A stretch of DNA of 64,000 bases from JAFGBI01 sp964480725. Its GTDB lineage: Bacteria > Myxococcota_A > Polyangia > Polyangiales > Polyangiaceae. Below are positions 40,419 to 48,888 of the stretch, one piece after another. The notes under the pieces were generated by a model, which saw only the letters and a program-made list of their open reading frames with translations, was not told the DNA's origin and did no database searches. The stretch's first letter is position 1; each line of letters opens with the position of its first letter. A program made the position numbers and the translations under genes. Location of the stretch: contig CAYZQO010000015.1 of NCBI GenBank assembly GCA_964480725.1, positions 1 through 64,000 on the forward strand, written 5' to 3'.

Positions 40419-42314
40419 ATGCTCCGACTCTCCCGCTTGCCGCTCCTCCTGCTCGGTCTTGGCTCGCCTGTCGCCGTCTCGTGCGGGGGCGAGGGGGGGG
40501 AGCCGTCGGAGCCCGCGACCGGGGGCGCGGCCGCCGGCTCTGACGGTGGGGCGGCCACCGGGTCCGGGGGTGTCGCTCCGGCCACGGGCGGGGTCGCACC
40601 CGCGACCGCGGGCGTGGCTCCGGGCACCGGTGGCATCAGGCCCGGTGCGGGCGGAACGGCCCCCGGCGCGGGCGGGGTCGCACCCGCCACTGGGGGCGTC
40701 GCTTCGGGCATCGGCGGCACCAGTCCCGGCTCGGGGGGCGCGGGCACGGGTGGGACGGGGCCCGGGTCGGGAGGCGTGGTCTCCGGCACCGGCGGTCACA
40801 GTCCCGGAACGGGCGGCGCGGCCTCCGGTACTGGCGGCACGAGTCCCGGAACGGGCGGTGTCAATCCGAGCACGGGCGGTGCTGACCCGAGCACGGGCGG
40901 TGCTGACCCGGGCACGGGCGGCGCTCCGCTCGGCGAGTGCGATCCGTACGTGTGGCCCGGCTACGATCCCGACCTCGACTTCCAGTTCGACGCCACCGAT
41001 GTCGACCCGAGCCAGTTGACCGTGTACCAGGGGTGTGCCGAGAGCGAGGTGGCGGGTACGATCACGTCGGGGTGGTGGTCGTTCATCTGGGGTCCCGATC
41101 GCAACCCGCAGATCACCGACGACCAGATCCACCAGGTCCTCGACGGCCTCAACGAGGATCTGGGCTACATCCGCGACGCAATGGGGTGGCCGCCCGACGA
41201 TCTGGCCCAGAGTGGCTACTTCAGCTCGGTCTATCTGTACGGCTCGGGCCTCTGCACGGACAACGCCTCGAACACGGAGACGGGCGGCTGGCAGTCGAAC
41301 ATCGGCCCCTACGCGATGGTTCTGCTCTCCTGGGCGCCAATCGTCGACTACGATCGGGGCGGGATCACGCACGAGGCGATCCATGCCATGGTCAAGGGCG
41401 CGCCAGGGGGGGACAACAAGGCGCACTGGTTCAACGAAGGCGGCAATACCTGGATCCAGCAGCAGCTTTACGCTCAGCGGGACGGTAGCTACGGGGTCGG
41501 CTTCCTCGACGGAGTGCCCTTCATCGCTCCGCACCAACCCATCGAGTGTTACAGCGGCTGGCTCATCGACGGCACCTTTGGCGGTCCGGACGCGGAGGGT
41601 GTCGGCGGCGAGAACTGGCGCCGATACCTGGGCGGGACCCAGTATAGCTCCGTCTTCTCACACTTCCTCCACCAGTGCCTGTCACCGGGCGCCAATGCCT
41701 GGATCTGGCAGCAGGCCGAGCCCCGCAACATCCTCGAGACCCTCGCCACGGGGCTTGGCGACGAGCAGACGCGGCACCTCGTCATGGAGTATCGAGCTCG
41801 ACTGGCGCTGGTCGACCTCGGTCCGTGGCGCGACGCCCTCCTCCGGGTGATCAATGGTGAGTGGGGGAGCACCATCCGCAGGGAGATCGGGACCGCCGAC
41901 ACACCGGAGTACCAGGCGGTCGCCTATGCGCCGACCACCACCAATGGCTCGACCATCGTGCCGGACGAGTACACCCTGCCGGGCTGGTCAGGCTCGAACC
42001 AGATCCCGCTCGTCGTGAGCGGCAGCCAGGTGAGGCTCGACTTCAAGCCGGAGGGCGCCAACATGCGGATGCAGCTCGCCTACTGGGCGGAGGACGGGAC
42101 CGCCGTGTACAGTCGGCCGGTGGCCAGCGGCGAGCTCTGTCTGCGCCTCGACCAGGCCCCCAAGGACGGCGTGGTGATCGCGGTCGTCAGCAACACCGAC
42201 TACGTGTACACGGGTGACGAGATTCGCGGGACGAAGTACGACTACTCCGTCGACATGGTGGAGGGCGTGAGCTCGACGGCGGACCGCACCACCAGGTGGT
42301 TCCTGAACGACTGA
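40419..42314 (+). CDS. HExxH metallopeptidase-like lipoprotein with Gly linker
   Basis: 631 residues. Lipoprotein signal (VAVSC), a GGT/GGV linker to about residue 170, then a domain with YDRGGITHEAIHAMVKG: an HExxH zinc motif (HEAIH) followed some 20 residues later by HWFNEGGNTW, where Glu can be the third ligand as in gluzincins. A C-terminal beta-sandwich follows (IPLVVSGSQVRLDFKPEG...TDYVYTGDEIRGTKYDYSV). It resembles the DUF6055-type group and the lipoprotein at 48889 of this window, which has the same layout. Peptidase activity on glycoproteins is a guess. It is a single gene between the GH54 pair and trkA. Confidence 0.65.
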   Translation: MLRLSRLPLLLLGLGSPVAVSCGGEGGEPSEPATGGAAAGSDGGAATGSGGVAPATGGVAPATAGVAPGTGGIRPGAGGTAPGAGGVAPATGGVASGIGGTSPGSGGAGTGGTGPGSGGVVSGTGGHSPGTGGAASGTGGTSPGTGGVNPSTGGADPSTGGADPGTGGAPLGECDPYVWPGYDPDLDFQFDATDVDPSQLTVYQGCAESEVAGTITSGWWSFIWGPDRNPQITDDQIHQVLDGLNEDLGYIRDAMGWPPDDLAQSGYFSSVYLYGSGLCTDNASNTETGGWQSNIGPYAMVLLSWAPIVDYDRGGITHEAIHAMVKGAPGGDNKAHWFNEGGNTWIQQQLYAQRDGSYGVGFLDGVPFIAPHQPIECYSGWLIDGTFGGPDAEGVGGENWRRYLGGTQYSSVFSHFLHQCLSPGANAWIWQQAEPRNILETLATGLGDEQTRHLVMEYRARLALVDLGPWRDALLRVINGEWGSTIRREIGTADTPEYQAVAYAPTTTNGSTIVPDEYTLPGWSGSNQIPLVVSGSQVRLDFKPEGANMRMQLAYWAEDGTAVYSRPVASGELCLRLDQAPKDGVVIAVVSNTDYVYTGDEIRGTKYDYSVDMVEGVSSTADRTTRWFLND

Positions 42315-42563
42315 CGCGACCGGTCGTCGCCGCGGAGAACGCCGACGCCGGGAGGGTGTGCGGGGGGGCCGCGTCGCCCCTCCTACCGCCAGCGGCGGTC
42401 CGCGCGCCGCCCCCCCGGGGGGCCGCGAGCGGGGACCGCCGCCCCGTCGGATCCCCCCGCCGCTTGCGTGACGGGGGCCGGCTCGATTATGAGCAGCCCG
42501 GTGCCGGCCCCGGGTACGGCGACGGTCGACGATCCAGGCGACAGACGCGGGCAAGGAGTCTCG

Positions 42564-43934
42564 ATGAACATCGTCGTCGTCGGTGCCGGGGTGGTGGGTC
42601 AATCGCTCGCCGAGCAGCTCTCTGTCGAGGGGCACCGGATCTCGATCGTGGACCGGGACCGGAGCAAGCTGCGAGCCATCGGCGAGAAGCTCGACGTGCT
42701 CTGCGTTCGCGGTAACGCCAGCACGCCGTCCGTGCTCAAGCGCGCGGGCGTCGAGAAGGCACAGATGCTCATCGCCGTCACCGATCTCGACGAGGTCAAC
42801 CTGGTCGCGGGCATGGTCGCCGATCGTCTGGGCGTGAAGCACACCATCGCCCGGGTAAGGAACCTCGAGTACTTCTGCGAGTCGTCGCCGCTGTCGATGG
42901 AGCAGATGGGCATCGATCAGGTGATCGATCCCGCTCGGACCATCGTGGACGCGATGGTGCGCACCATCGAGAACCCGGGCACCTACCACCTGGCCACGCT
43001 CGCCGGCGGGCAGATGGTGATCCTGGGGTTCAACATCGCCAAGGACAGCCCCGCTGCCGGTCTGACGATGGCCGAACTGCGGGAGATCGGCAACATCGAG
43101 TCCTTCCTGGTCCTCGACATCAACCGGGGCGATCAGATCATCGTCCCACGTGGCCCCGACACCATCGAGCCCGGGGACTCGGTGCACGTCCTGTGCTCCA
43201 CGCGCACGCTGAAGCTGGTGACGCCGATCCTGCACGCCGAGCCGCCCGCGGTCGAGGTGGTGATCATCGCTGGCGCTAGCCGCATCGGCGTGCAGCTCGC
43301 CGAGGCGATCCAGGGGCGTGTGGCGCGCGTGGTGCTCATAGAACCCGATCCGACCGCCGCTGAGGAGGCCGCGGAGCGCCTGCCCGGCACCCTGGTCCTG
43401 AACGGCTCGCCCACTGACCTCGATGTTCTCGAGGAGGCGTCACTCGACCAGTGCGACCTGTTCTGCGCCCTGTCGGACGACGACCAGGCCAACGTCATGT
43501 CTGTGCTGCTCGCCAAGAAGCACGGACGGGCCGTGGTGGCGGCGCTGGTGCACCAGCCCGAGTACGTCCCGGTGCTCAGCAACCTCGGCATGGAGATCGT
43601 GATCAACCCCCGATTGATCACGGTCGGTGAGATCCTGATGCACGTCCGCCGCGGCCACGTCCAGTCCGTCACCCGGTTGGCGCAAGGGCGAGCCGAGATC
43701 CTCGAGCTCGAGGTGCCCGAGGCGGCCCCTGCGGCGCGCGCCAAGCTCAGGGAACTCCGGTTCCCGGAGCACGCGCTGCTCGGCGCGATCGTGCACAAAG
43801 GGGTGATGCGCATCCCGGATGGCGACAGCACGATCGAGCCCGGCGACACCGTCGTGGTCTTCGCGTTGCCCGATGCGATCCCGGGGATCGAGAAGCTGTT
43901 CAGCCGTCGCAGGTGGTTCCAGTGGCCAGTGTGA
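42564..43934 (+). CDS. trkA: Trk potassium uptake regulatory subunit
   Basis: 456 residues, cytoplasmic ring-forming regulator of TrkH. Two RCK units are visible: Rossmann NAD-binding motifs MNIVVVGAGVVGQSLAEQL and VVIIAGASRIGVQLAEAI, each followed by a TrkA_C ligand domain (PAAGLTMAELREIGNIESFL and AKLRELRFPEHALLGAIV). NAD(H)/ATP binding gates potassium flow in this family. GCAAGGAGTC precedes the ATG at 42564; the longer frame upstream adds 32 low-complexity residues. Followed by trkH on the same strand with about 110 bases between. Confidence 0.95.
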   Translation: MNIVVVGAGVVGQSLAEQLSVEGHRISIVDRDRSKLRAIGEKLDVLCVRGNASTPSVLKRAGVEKAQMLIAVTDLDEVNLVAGMVADRLGVKHTIARVRNLEYFCESSPLSMEQMGIDQVIDPARTIVDAMVRTIENPGTYHLATLAGGQMVILGFNIAKDSPAAGLTMAELREIGNIESFLVLDINRGDQIIVPRGPDTIEPGDSVHVLCSTRTLKLVTPILHAEPPAVEVVIIAGASRIGVQLAEAIQGRVARVVLIEPDPTAAEEAAERLPGTLVLNGSPTDLDVLEEASLDQCDLFCALSDDDQANVMSVLLAKKHGRAVVAALVHQPEYVPVLSNLGMEIVINPRLITVGEILMHVRRGHVQSVTRLAQGRAEILELEVPEAAPAARAKLRELRFPEHALLGAIVHKGVMRIPDGDSTIEPGDTVVVFALPDAIPGIEKLFSRRRWFQWPV

Positions 43935-44043
43935 GGCGCCCCCGTCTTGCCGCGCCGCGTCGTGCCGCGTGGGACCGCGGACACGCGGCGGCCGCTCGAT
44001 GCGAGGGATCCCACCGTTCTCGCTCAGCCCGTGGATCATCGTC

Positions 44044-45507
44044 ATGAGCTGGCGCGTCGTCCTCTCCGTCCTGGGGTCCCTCCTGCTCATCCTGGCGGCG
44101 TGCTTCATGGCCCCGCTCGCGGTGGCAATCTTCTACGACCTGGCGGCCCCGGGCGGGCTCCGGCAGGTCGTGGCGTTCTCCGCGACGCTCGTCTTCTGTG
44201 TGGGCGCTGGCACGCTGCTGCGGCGTCGCTTCGGGGGGAGCGCGGAGTCCGTGGGGCGCCGGGAGGGGTTCGTCATCGTCACGGCGTCGTGGCTCGTCGC
44301 CGTGCTGGTCGGGATGATCCCCTTCTTGGCCGGTGGGACGACCACCAGCGTCACCGACGCCTTCTTCGAGACGATGAGCGGGTTCACGACCACTGGGGCC
44401 TCCGTCTTCGCCGCGGCGGAGCTGGACGCCATGCCCCGCGGGCTGATGTTCTGGCGCTGCATGACCCAGTGGTTGGGCGGGATGGGCATCGTCGTGCTGA
44501 GCGTGGCGATCCTGTCCTCCCTCGGGATCGGGGGGTATCGCCTCCTCAAGGCCGAATCCCCCGGCGGCATGGCCTATGAGCGCGAGCAGCCGCGGATCAC
44601 CGACGCCGCCAAGGAGCTGTGGCAGCTCTATCTCGGGATCTCGGCGGCCCAGGTGGTCCTGCTCGTGCTCGCAGGCACCACCCTCTACGACGCGCTCTGT
44701 CACACGTTCACCACCATGTCCACCGGGGGGTTCTCCCCCCACGGGGAGTCGGCTGCCTTCTTCGCCCCGCACGTACAGTGGATCCTGGTCCTGTTCATGG
44801 TCGTTGCGGGCACCAACTTTTCGCTGCACGCCCACCTGATCCGGGGCCGGCTGGCGCCGCTGCTGCAGAACCCGGAGTTTCGCCTCTACGGGGCCATCGT
44901 GGCGGGCTGCTCGGTGCTGGGCGTCGCCATCACGCCGACGGGGGCAGGCGTCGAGGAGCGGGTCCGGGACGTGGTGTTCCAGGTGGTCACCATCAGCACG
45001 ACGACGGGCTACGCCACCAAGGATTACGACGCCTGGCCGCAGCTGATGCGCCTGATGATGCTCCTGTTGATGCTCGTCGGAGGCTGCATGGGCTCGACCG
45101 CCGGCGGCATCAAGGCGGCCCGCCTGCTGATCTACGCCAAGGCGCTGGCGCGCCAGCTGCATTTTCTGATCTACCCGCGCGCGGTCCGCCCGCTCCGCAG
45201 CGGCACGAAGCTCCTCGAGCCCGGGATCGTGGCCAATATCCTGGCGTTCGGCACCCTCTACGCGGCCTGTCTGCTCGGCGGCGCCGTGGTGATGGCGGCG
45301 TGCGGCTACGACATCACGACCTCGGTGTCGGCGGCGGCCGCGGCGTTGGGAAACATCGGACCCGGGCTCGGCGCGGTCGGCCCGATGCAGACCTGGGCGC
45401 ACCTGCCCGCCGTCGCCAAATGGGTGATGAGCCTGTTGATGCTGATGGGACGGCTGGAGCTCTTCTCGGTGGTAGTGCTCTTCACGCCCTGGATCTGGAC
45501 CCGCTGA
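44044..45507 (+). CDS. trkH: Trk potassium transporter membrane subunit
   Basis: 487 residues, the pore subunit of the Trk system. All four pore loops of the SKT family are recognisable: FETMSGFTTTGASVF, FTTMSTGGFSPHG, ISTTTGYATKDYD and ALGNIGPGLGAVG, each with the selectivity glycine. About ten transmembrane helices. I place the start at ATG 44044 (MSWRVVLSVLGSLLLIL), just before the first helix; an in-frame ATG at 43999 (MRGIPPFSLSPW) is possible and neither has a strong ribosome site. With trkA it forms a complete potassium uptake unit. Confidence 0.93.
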   Translation: MSWRVVLSVLGSLLLILAACFMAPLAVAIFYDLAAPGGLRQVVAFSATLVFCVGAGTLLRRRFGGSAESVGRREGFVIVTASWLVAVLVGMIPFLAGGTTTSVTDAFFETMSGFTTTGASVFAAAELDAMPRGLMFWRCMTQWLGGMGIVVLSVAILSSLGIGGYRLLKAESPGGMAYEREQPRITDAAKELWQLYLGISAAQVVLLVLAGTTLYDALCHTFTTMSTGGFSPHGESAAFFAPHVQWILVLFMVVAGTNFSLHAHLIRGRLAPLLQNPEFRLYGAIVAGCSVLGVAITPTGAGVEERVRDVVFQVVTISTTTGYATKDYDAWPQLMRLMMLLLMLVGGCMGSTAGGIKAARLLIYAKALARQLHFLIYPRAVRPLRSGTKLLEPGIVANILAFGTLYAACLLGGAVVMAACGYDITTSVSAAAAALGNIGPGLGAVGPMQTWAHLPAVAKWVMSLLMLMGRLELFSVVVLFTPWIWTR

Positions 45508-45692
45508 GCCCGCGAGCGAGGCGAGGAGCGCCCGCGGTGCTTTCCGGACACCGCGCAGGCGAGCGGTGTGTCCCGGGGGCGGTCGGTCCGCGCCGAGCCC
45601 GGAGAGCACCGTGACGTCGCGGTCGGCTCCGTCGCACCCGAGCGCCCGCTTTCGCCCCGTCTCTAGCTGCACGCGATGCATCATTGATATGT

Positions 45693-45709
45693 CATTGACG
45701 AGGTCAATG
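45693..45709. promoter_or_regulatory. Palindromic operator upstream of marR
   Basis: CATTGAC-GAG-GTCAATG: perfect seven-base arms with a three-base spacer, 13 bases before the first ATG of the MarR gene. Size and symmetry suit a MarR dimer. It overlaps a possible -35 box (TTGACG at 45695-45700) with TACCAT 17 bases later, which would give a nearly leaderless transcript. Confidence 0.65.
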
Positions 45710-45721
45710 GTAGGCGATACC

Positions 45722-46219
45722 ATGGAAGACATGGCGCGTGCTCGTCCCGAGGCGCTCACGGTTCCGCCCCACCGGGGAGACGAGCCGCACCTGCTCCGCG
45801 AGATCCTCCGCACCTACCAGGTGCTCATGTCGGGGTTCTCGCAGCGGACGGGGATGCCGGCGGCGCGGTTCGGGTTGATGCGAGTGCTGGCCCTCGGCCC
45901 GCAGGACCTCGGCGTGATGGATCTCGCTCGCGAGCTCGGCGTCAACGCCGCCGCGGTCACGCGGCAGGTGCAGGAGCTCGAGCGCGAGGGGCTCGTCCGT
46001 CGTCGCGCCGATCGCCGGGACGGGCGACGCAGTTACGTCGGCCTGACCCCGAAGGGGAAGCAGGTTTTTATCGAGATCCACGCGCGCGCGCACGAGCTGG
46101 AGCGGTCGCTGGCGTCGGTGCTCGGTGAGGAGGAGATGCAACGCGCGGCGCAGCTGCTCGGGCGGCTGCGGGCGCTGGTCGAGGGCCGGGGCTCGGGTCG
46201 AGAGGAGGGCGGCGGATGA
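45722..46219 (+). CDS. MarR-family transcriptional regulator
   Basis: 165 residues. Winged helix: PQDLGVMDLARELGVNAAAV as the HTH, VTRQVQELEREGLVRRRADR leading to the wing (RRDGRRSYVGLTPKG). Helices at both ends would form the dimer interface. The start is ATG 45722; ATG 45731 (MARARPEAL) is also possible. It is preceded by its likely operator and overlaps the DUF4405 gene by ATGA, so it probably autoregulates this two-gene operon. Ligand unknown. Confidence 0.88.
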   Translation: MEDMARARPEALTVPPHRGDEPHLLREILRTYQVLMSGFSQRTGMPAARFGLMRVLALGPQDLGVMDLARELGVNAAAVTRQVQELEREGLVRRRADRRDGRRSYVGLTPKGKQVFIEIHARAHELERSLASVLGEEEMQRAAQLLGRLRALVEGRGSGREEGGG

Positions 46220-46818
46220 GGTCGGGTAGGAAGGCGGACGACGGAGCCGAGGCGCGCGGGAATGTGTCAGCGAAGTCCACGTGCGCCCGGTCGAACCAGG
46301 GGCTCCGTGCCTGGGTGACGCCCCTGACCATCGGCGCGTTTCTGCTGATCGGGGTCACGGGTCTGCTCATGTTCTTCAAGGTGCGTGGCGGTCTCATCGT
46401 GATCGTCCACGAGTGGCTGAGCCTGGTGTTCGTGCTGGTCGCTGCGCTTCACACCTGGCTCAACTGGGGCGCCGTGCGCTCGCACCTGTCGCGCGCGCGC
46501 GGGATCGTCGTCGTGGGGTCGTTCGCGGGGCTGCTCGTCCTCTCGCTCCTACCCGTGGAGGAGGTGTCCGAGATCGCACGAGCGCACGGGCATGGTCAGG
46601 AGGAGCTGGGACGCCGGGCCGCGGAGGCCCTGCTCGGCGCTCGTGTCTCCACGGTGGCGGAGCTCACCGGATGCACGCCTGACCAGGTGCGCGAGGGCCT
46701 CGCTCGCCACGGCGTCGTGGTCGTCTCGGACCAGCTCACCCTGGCCGAGGTAGCCCGTCAGAGCGACGCCCATCCCGCGCGGGTGCTCGAGGCGGCGCTG
46801 CGAGTCGGGGCAAGGTGA
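46216..46818 (+). CDS. DUF4405 membrane protein
   Basis: 200 residues. Three to four hydrophobic helices (VTPLTIGAFLLIGVTGLLMF, LIVIVHEWLSLVFVLVAALH, GIVVVGSFAGLLVLSLL) with histidines in helix context (VHEWLS, LHTWLNW), as in the DUF4405/cytochrome b561-like group that may bind haem. After the helices comes a soluble tail with two small helical motifs (TVAELTGCTPDQVREGLARH, TLAEVARQSDAHPARVLEAA). Its ATG overlaps the MarR stop. A second DUF4405 protein occurs at 61578. Function in electron transfer is inferred from the family only. Confidence 0.75.
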   Translation: MRSGRKADDGAEARGNVSAKSTCARSNQGLRAWVTPLTIGAFLLIGVTGLLMFFKVRGGLIVIVHEWLSLVFVLVAALHTWLNWGAVRSHLSRARGIVVVGSFAGLLVLSLLPVEEVSEIARAHGHGQEELGRRAAEALLGARVSTVAELTGCTPDQVREGLARHGVVVVSDQLTLAEVARQSDAHPARVLEAALRVGAR

Positions 46819-46868
46819 GCGCGCGCCACCGCACGCGCCCCGCCAAGTCCCGGGCCTGAGCCCATGCC

Positions 46869-48591
46869 TCAGCGGGCGTTCGGGCCGCGTCGGCGCCGCG
46901 CTCCGAGCGCGCCGAGCGCCAGGAGCCCGAGTAACAGGCCTGCGGTTCGAGCTGACGAAGGGGCAGCGACGCGGCAGCCGCAAGCCGGATCCTCGTCGAG
47001 GTTGCTCTTGGTCGAGGCGGGACCGGCTGCGACGCCGCCGGTGAGGGTCCCGCCGCTGGTCGCCGCGCCGCCGATGCTGGCGGCTCCCGTGCCGAGGGTG
47101 CCGCCGGCGGGCGCGCCGCCGCTGCCGAAACCCGAGCCTCCGCCGGTCGCGGCGGCGCCGCCGGTGCCGAGGACGCCACCGGTCGGGCTGGTGCCGCCAG
47201 TGGGCGCGAGGCCCCCCGTGGCAGAGATGCCACCGGTGGTCGGGACTCCGCCTGTGCTCGGCGCGCCGCCCGTNNNNNNNNNNNNNNNNNNNNNNNNNNN
47301 NNNNNNNNNNNNNNNNNNNNNNNNNNNNNNNNNNNNNNNNNNNNNNNNNNNNNNNNNNNNNNNNNNNNNNNNNGCCGGGGACACCGCCCGTGCCGGGGAC
47401 ACCGCCCGTGCCGGGGACACCGCCCGTGCCGGGGACACCGCCCGTGGCCGGAACACCGCCGGTCGTGAAGCCGCCGCCCGCCGGGACGGTGCCGCCGCCC
47501 GCCTCGACGCCGCCGGTGCCGGCACCACCGGTTGCCGGGCTGCCGCTGGCGCCGCCCGCGCCGCCGGTCGGCATTGCGCCGCCCGTTCCCGGCTCGCCCC
47601 CGGTCCCGCCGCTGCCGCCCGTGCCCGAGCAGGCCTCGACTTGGGGATCGAGGCCGCCGGCCTCGTCGAGGCCGAAGAACTCGAGAATCGCGTCCTGCTC
47701 GTAGGGCATCGAGTGGGCGCCGTTCTGCCCGGCCCAGGCCTGGAAGACGACGTAACCGCAATCATCCTCCCAGAACTGGCGCTCGTAGGTGGCGTTCGCG
47801 GTGGTGAGCAAGTCGGTCGAGGTCGGCGTGGTGTCGAGGCCGAGGACGTTGGTCCACTCCTTGATGGACTCGTTGAAGTTGTTGAAGTTGATGGTCGCGT
47901 CGGCTGTGCCGTGGAAGAGCTGGACGCGCGGGCGCGGACCGGAGTAGCCCCCGTGCATGCCGCGGACGAGGTCACCCCACTGCTCGGCCGTCTTGGTCGT
48001 CCTCCCGCCCGCGCAGTTGCCGCTCCACTGGTTGCTCGGGTCGTAGCCGTCCGCCCAGCACCCCGCCGCCACTCCCGCCCGCGCGGCGCCCGCTTTGAAG
48101 ACGTCGGGGTACACGGCGAGCAACGCCTGCGTCATCATCGCCCCCGACGAGCCCCCCATCACGTACACGCGGTCCGCGTCGCCGCCGTATTGCGCGAGCA
48201 CGTAGTCCACCATCTGCACGACGGCCTGTGTGTCGCCGCCGCCGTCGTGGGTCAGCGACTGGGTCGTGCCGACGTCCCAGCAGTTGCGGCCGGTGGCCTC
48301 CGGGAGGATGAGGATGAAGCCGTTGCGATCGGCCGCCGACACGACGCCCGAGATACTGCCGAAGTACCCTTCGGCGGGGGTCCCGCAGGAGTGGCACCCG
48401 ACCACAATCGGCGGGTGCTCGGCCAGCGTGTCCGGGACGTAGATGTACATGCTGACGTAGCTCGGCACGCCGCTCGCACCCCAGGTGCTGCGGTCCACCG
48501 GCGTCAGGGATGCCGCCCGCGCAGGGGGGGCGACGAGCAGTCCGAGGGAGAGCGAGGCGAGCGCGAGCGCCGGGAGCTGGGATCGATGCAT
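46869..48591 (-). CDS. PHB depolymerase/CE1-type esterase with MYXO-CTERM anchor (spans gap)
   Basis: Signal peptide LGLLVAPPARA, then an alpha/beta hydrolase of the extracellular PHB depolymerase / feruloyl or acetylxylan esterase (CE1) type: oxyanion region VVGCHSCGTPAEGYF, nucleophile Ser148 in MGGSSGAMM, acid in FHGTADATI and His in GQNGAHSMPY. After about residue 315 come GGVPGT repeats interrupted by 100 N (true gap length 0 modulo 3). The end reads DPACGCRVAAPSSARTAGLL, then a hydrophobic helix and ARRRRG: a MYXO-CTERM sorting signal. It is thus anchored at the C-terminus, unlike the lipoproteins around it. Likely removes acetyl or feruloyl groups from xylan. Confidence 0.82.
47060..47625. 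repeat. Gly-rich repeat linker of the esterase gene
   Basis: Units encoding GGxxxT on the minus strand, including four perfect 18-base copies of GCCGGGGACACCGCCCGT at 47374-47445. The unsequenced gap lies in this array. Confidence 0.85.
47274..47373. other. Assembly gap (100 N)
   Basis: Exactly 100 N placed next to perfect 18-base repeats; the true array length is unknown. Confidence 0.98.
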
Positions 48592-48888
48592 GGGAACTAC
48601 CTCTGGAGGGAAGGCGTGGACGCGGAGTGCCCAGCGCTCCGGTCCCTATCCGCGGCGAACCCTGGACGCGACCTGCCTGCGAAGCGCGGAGGACGGACGG
48701 ACCGTCCTTTTGCCGGGGATGATAGCGCCCGTTTGGAGGCTGGTCACGGGCCGAACGCCCCCGGTGCCATTCTCGGCCTCTCGTCGTGCGGCCGCAGCAA
48801 TTTACCACGAAACTGGTCGCGCACGGCCATTCATTCCTCCGTGGAGCCCGGGGGCCCGCTCCGATCCACACTTCGCCTGGAGCCACCG

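Noticed and set aside
46864..48888. Upstream part of a 1273-residue plus-strand frame
   Set aside because: It is antisense to the esterase and includes the N gap; the Pro-Val repeats are the reverse reading of the Gly repeats. The real gene starts at 48889.
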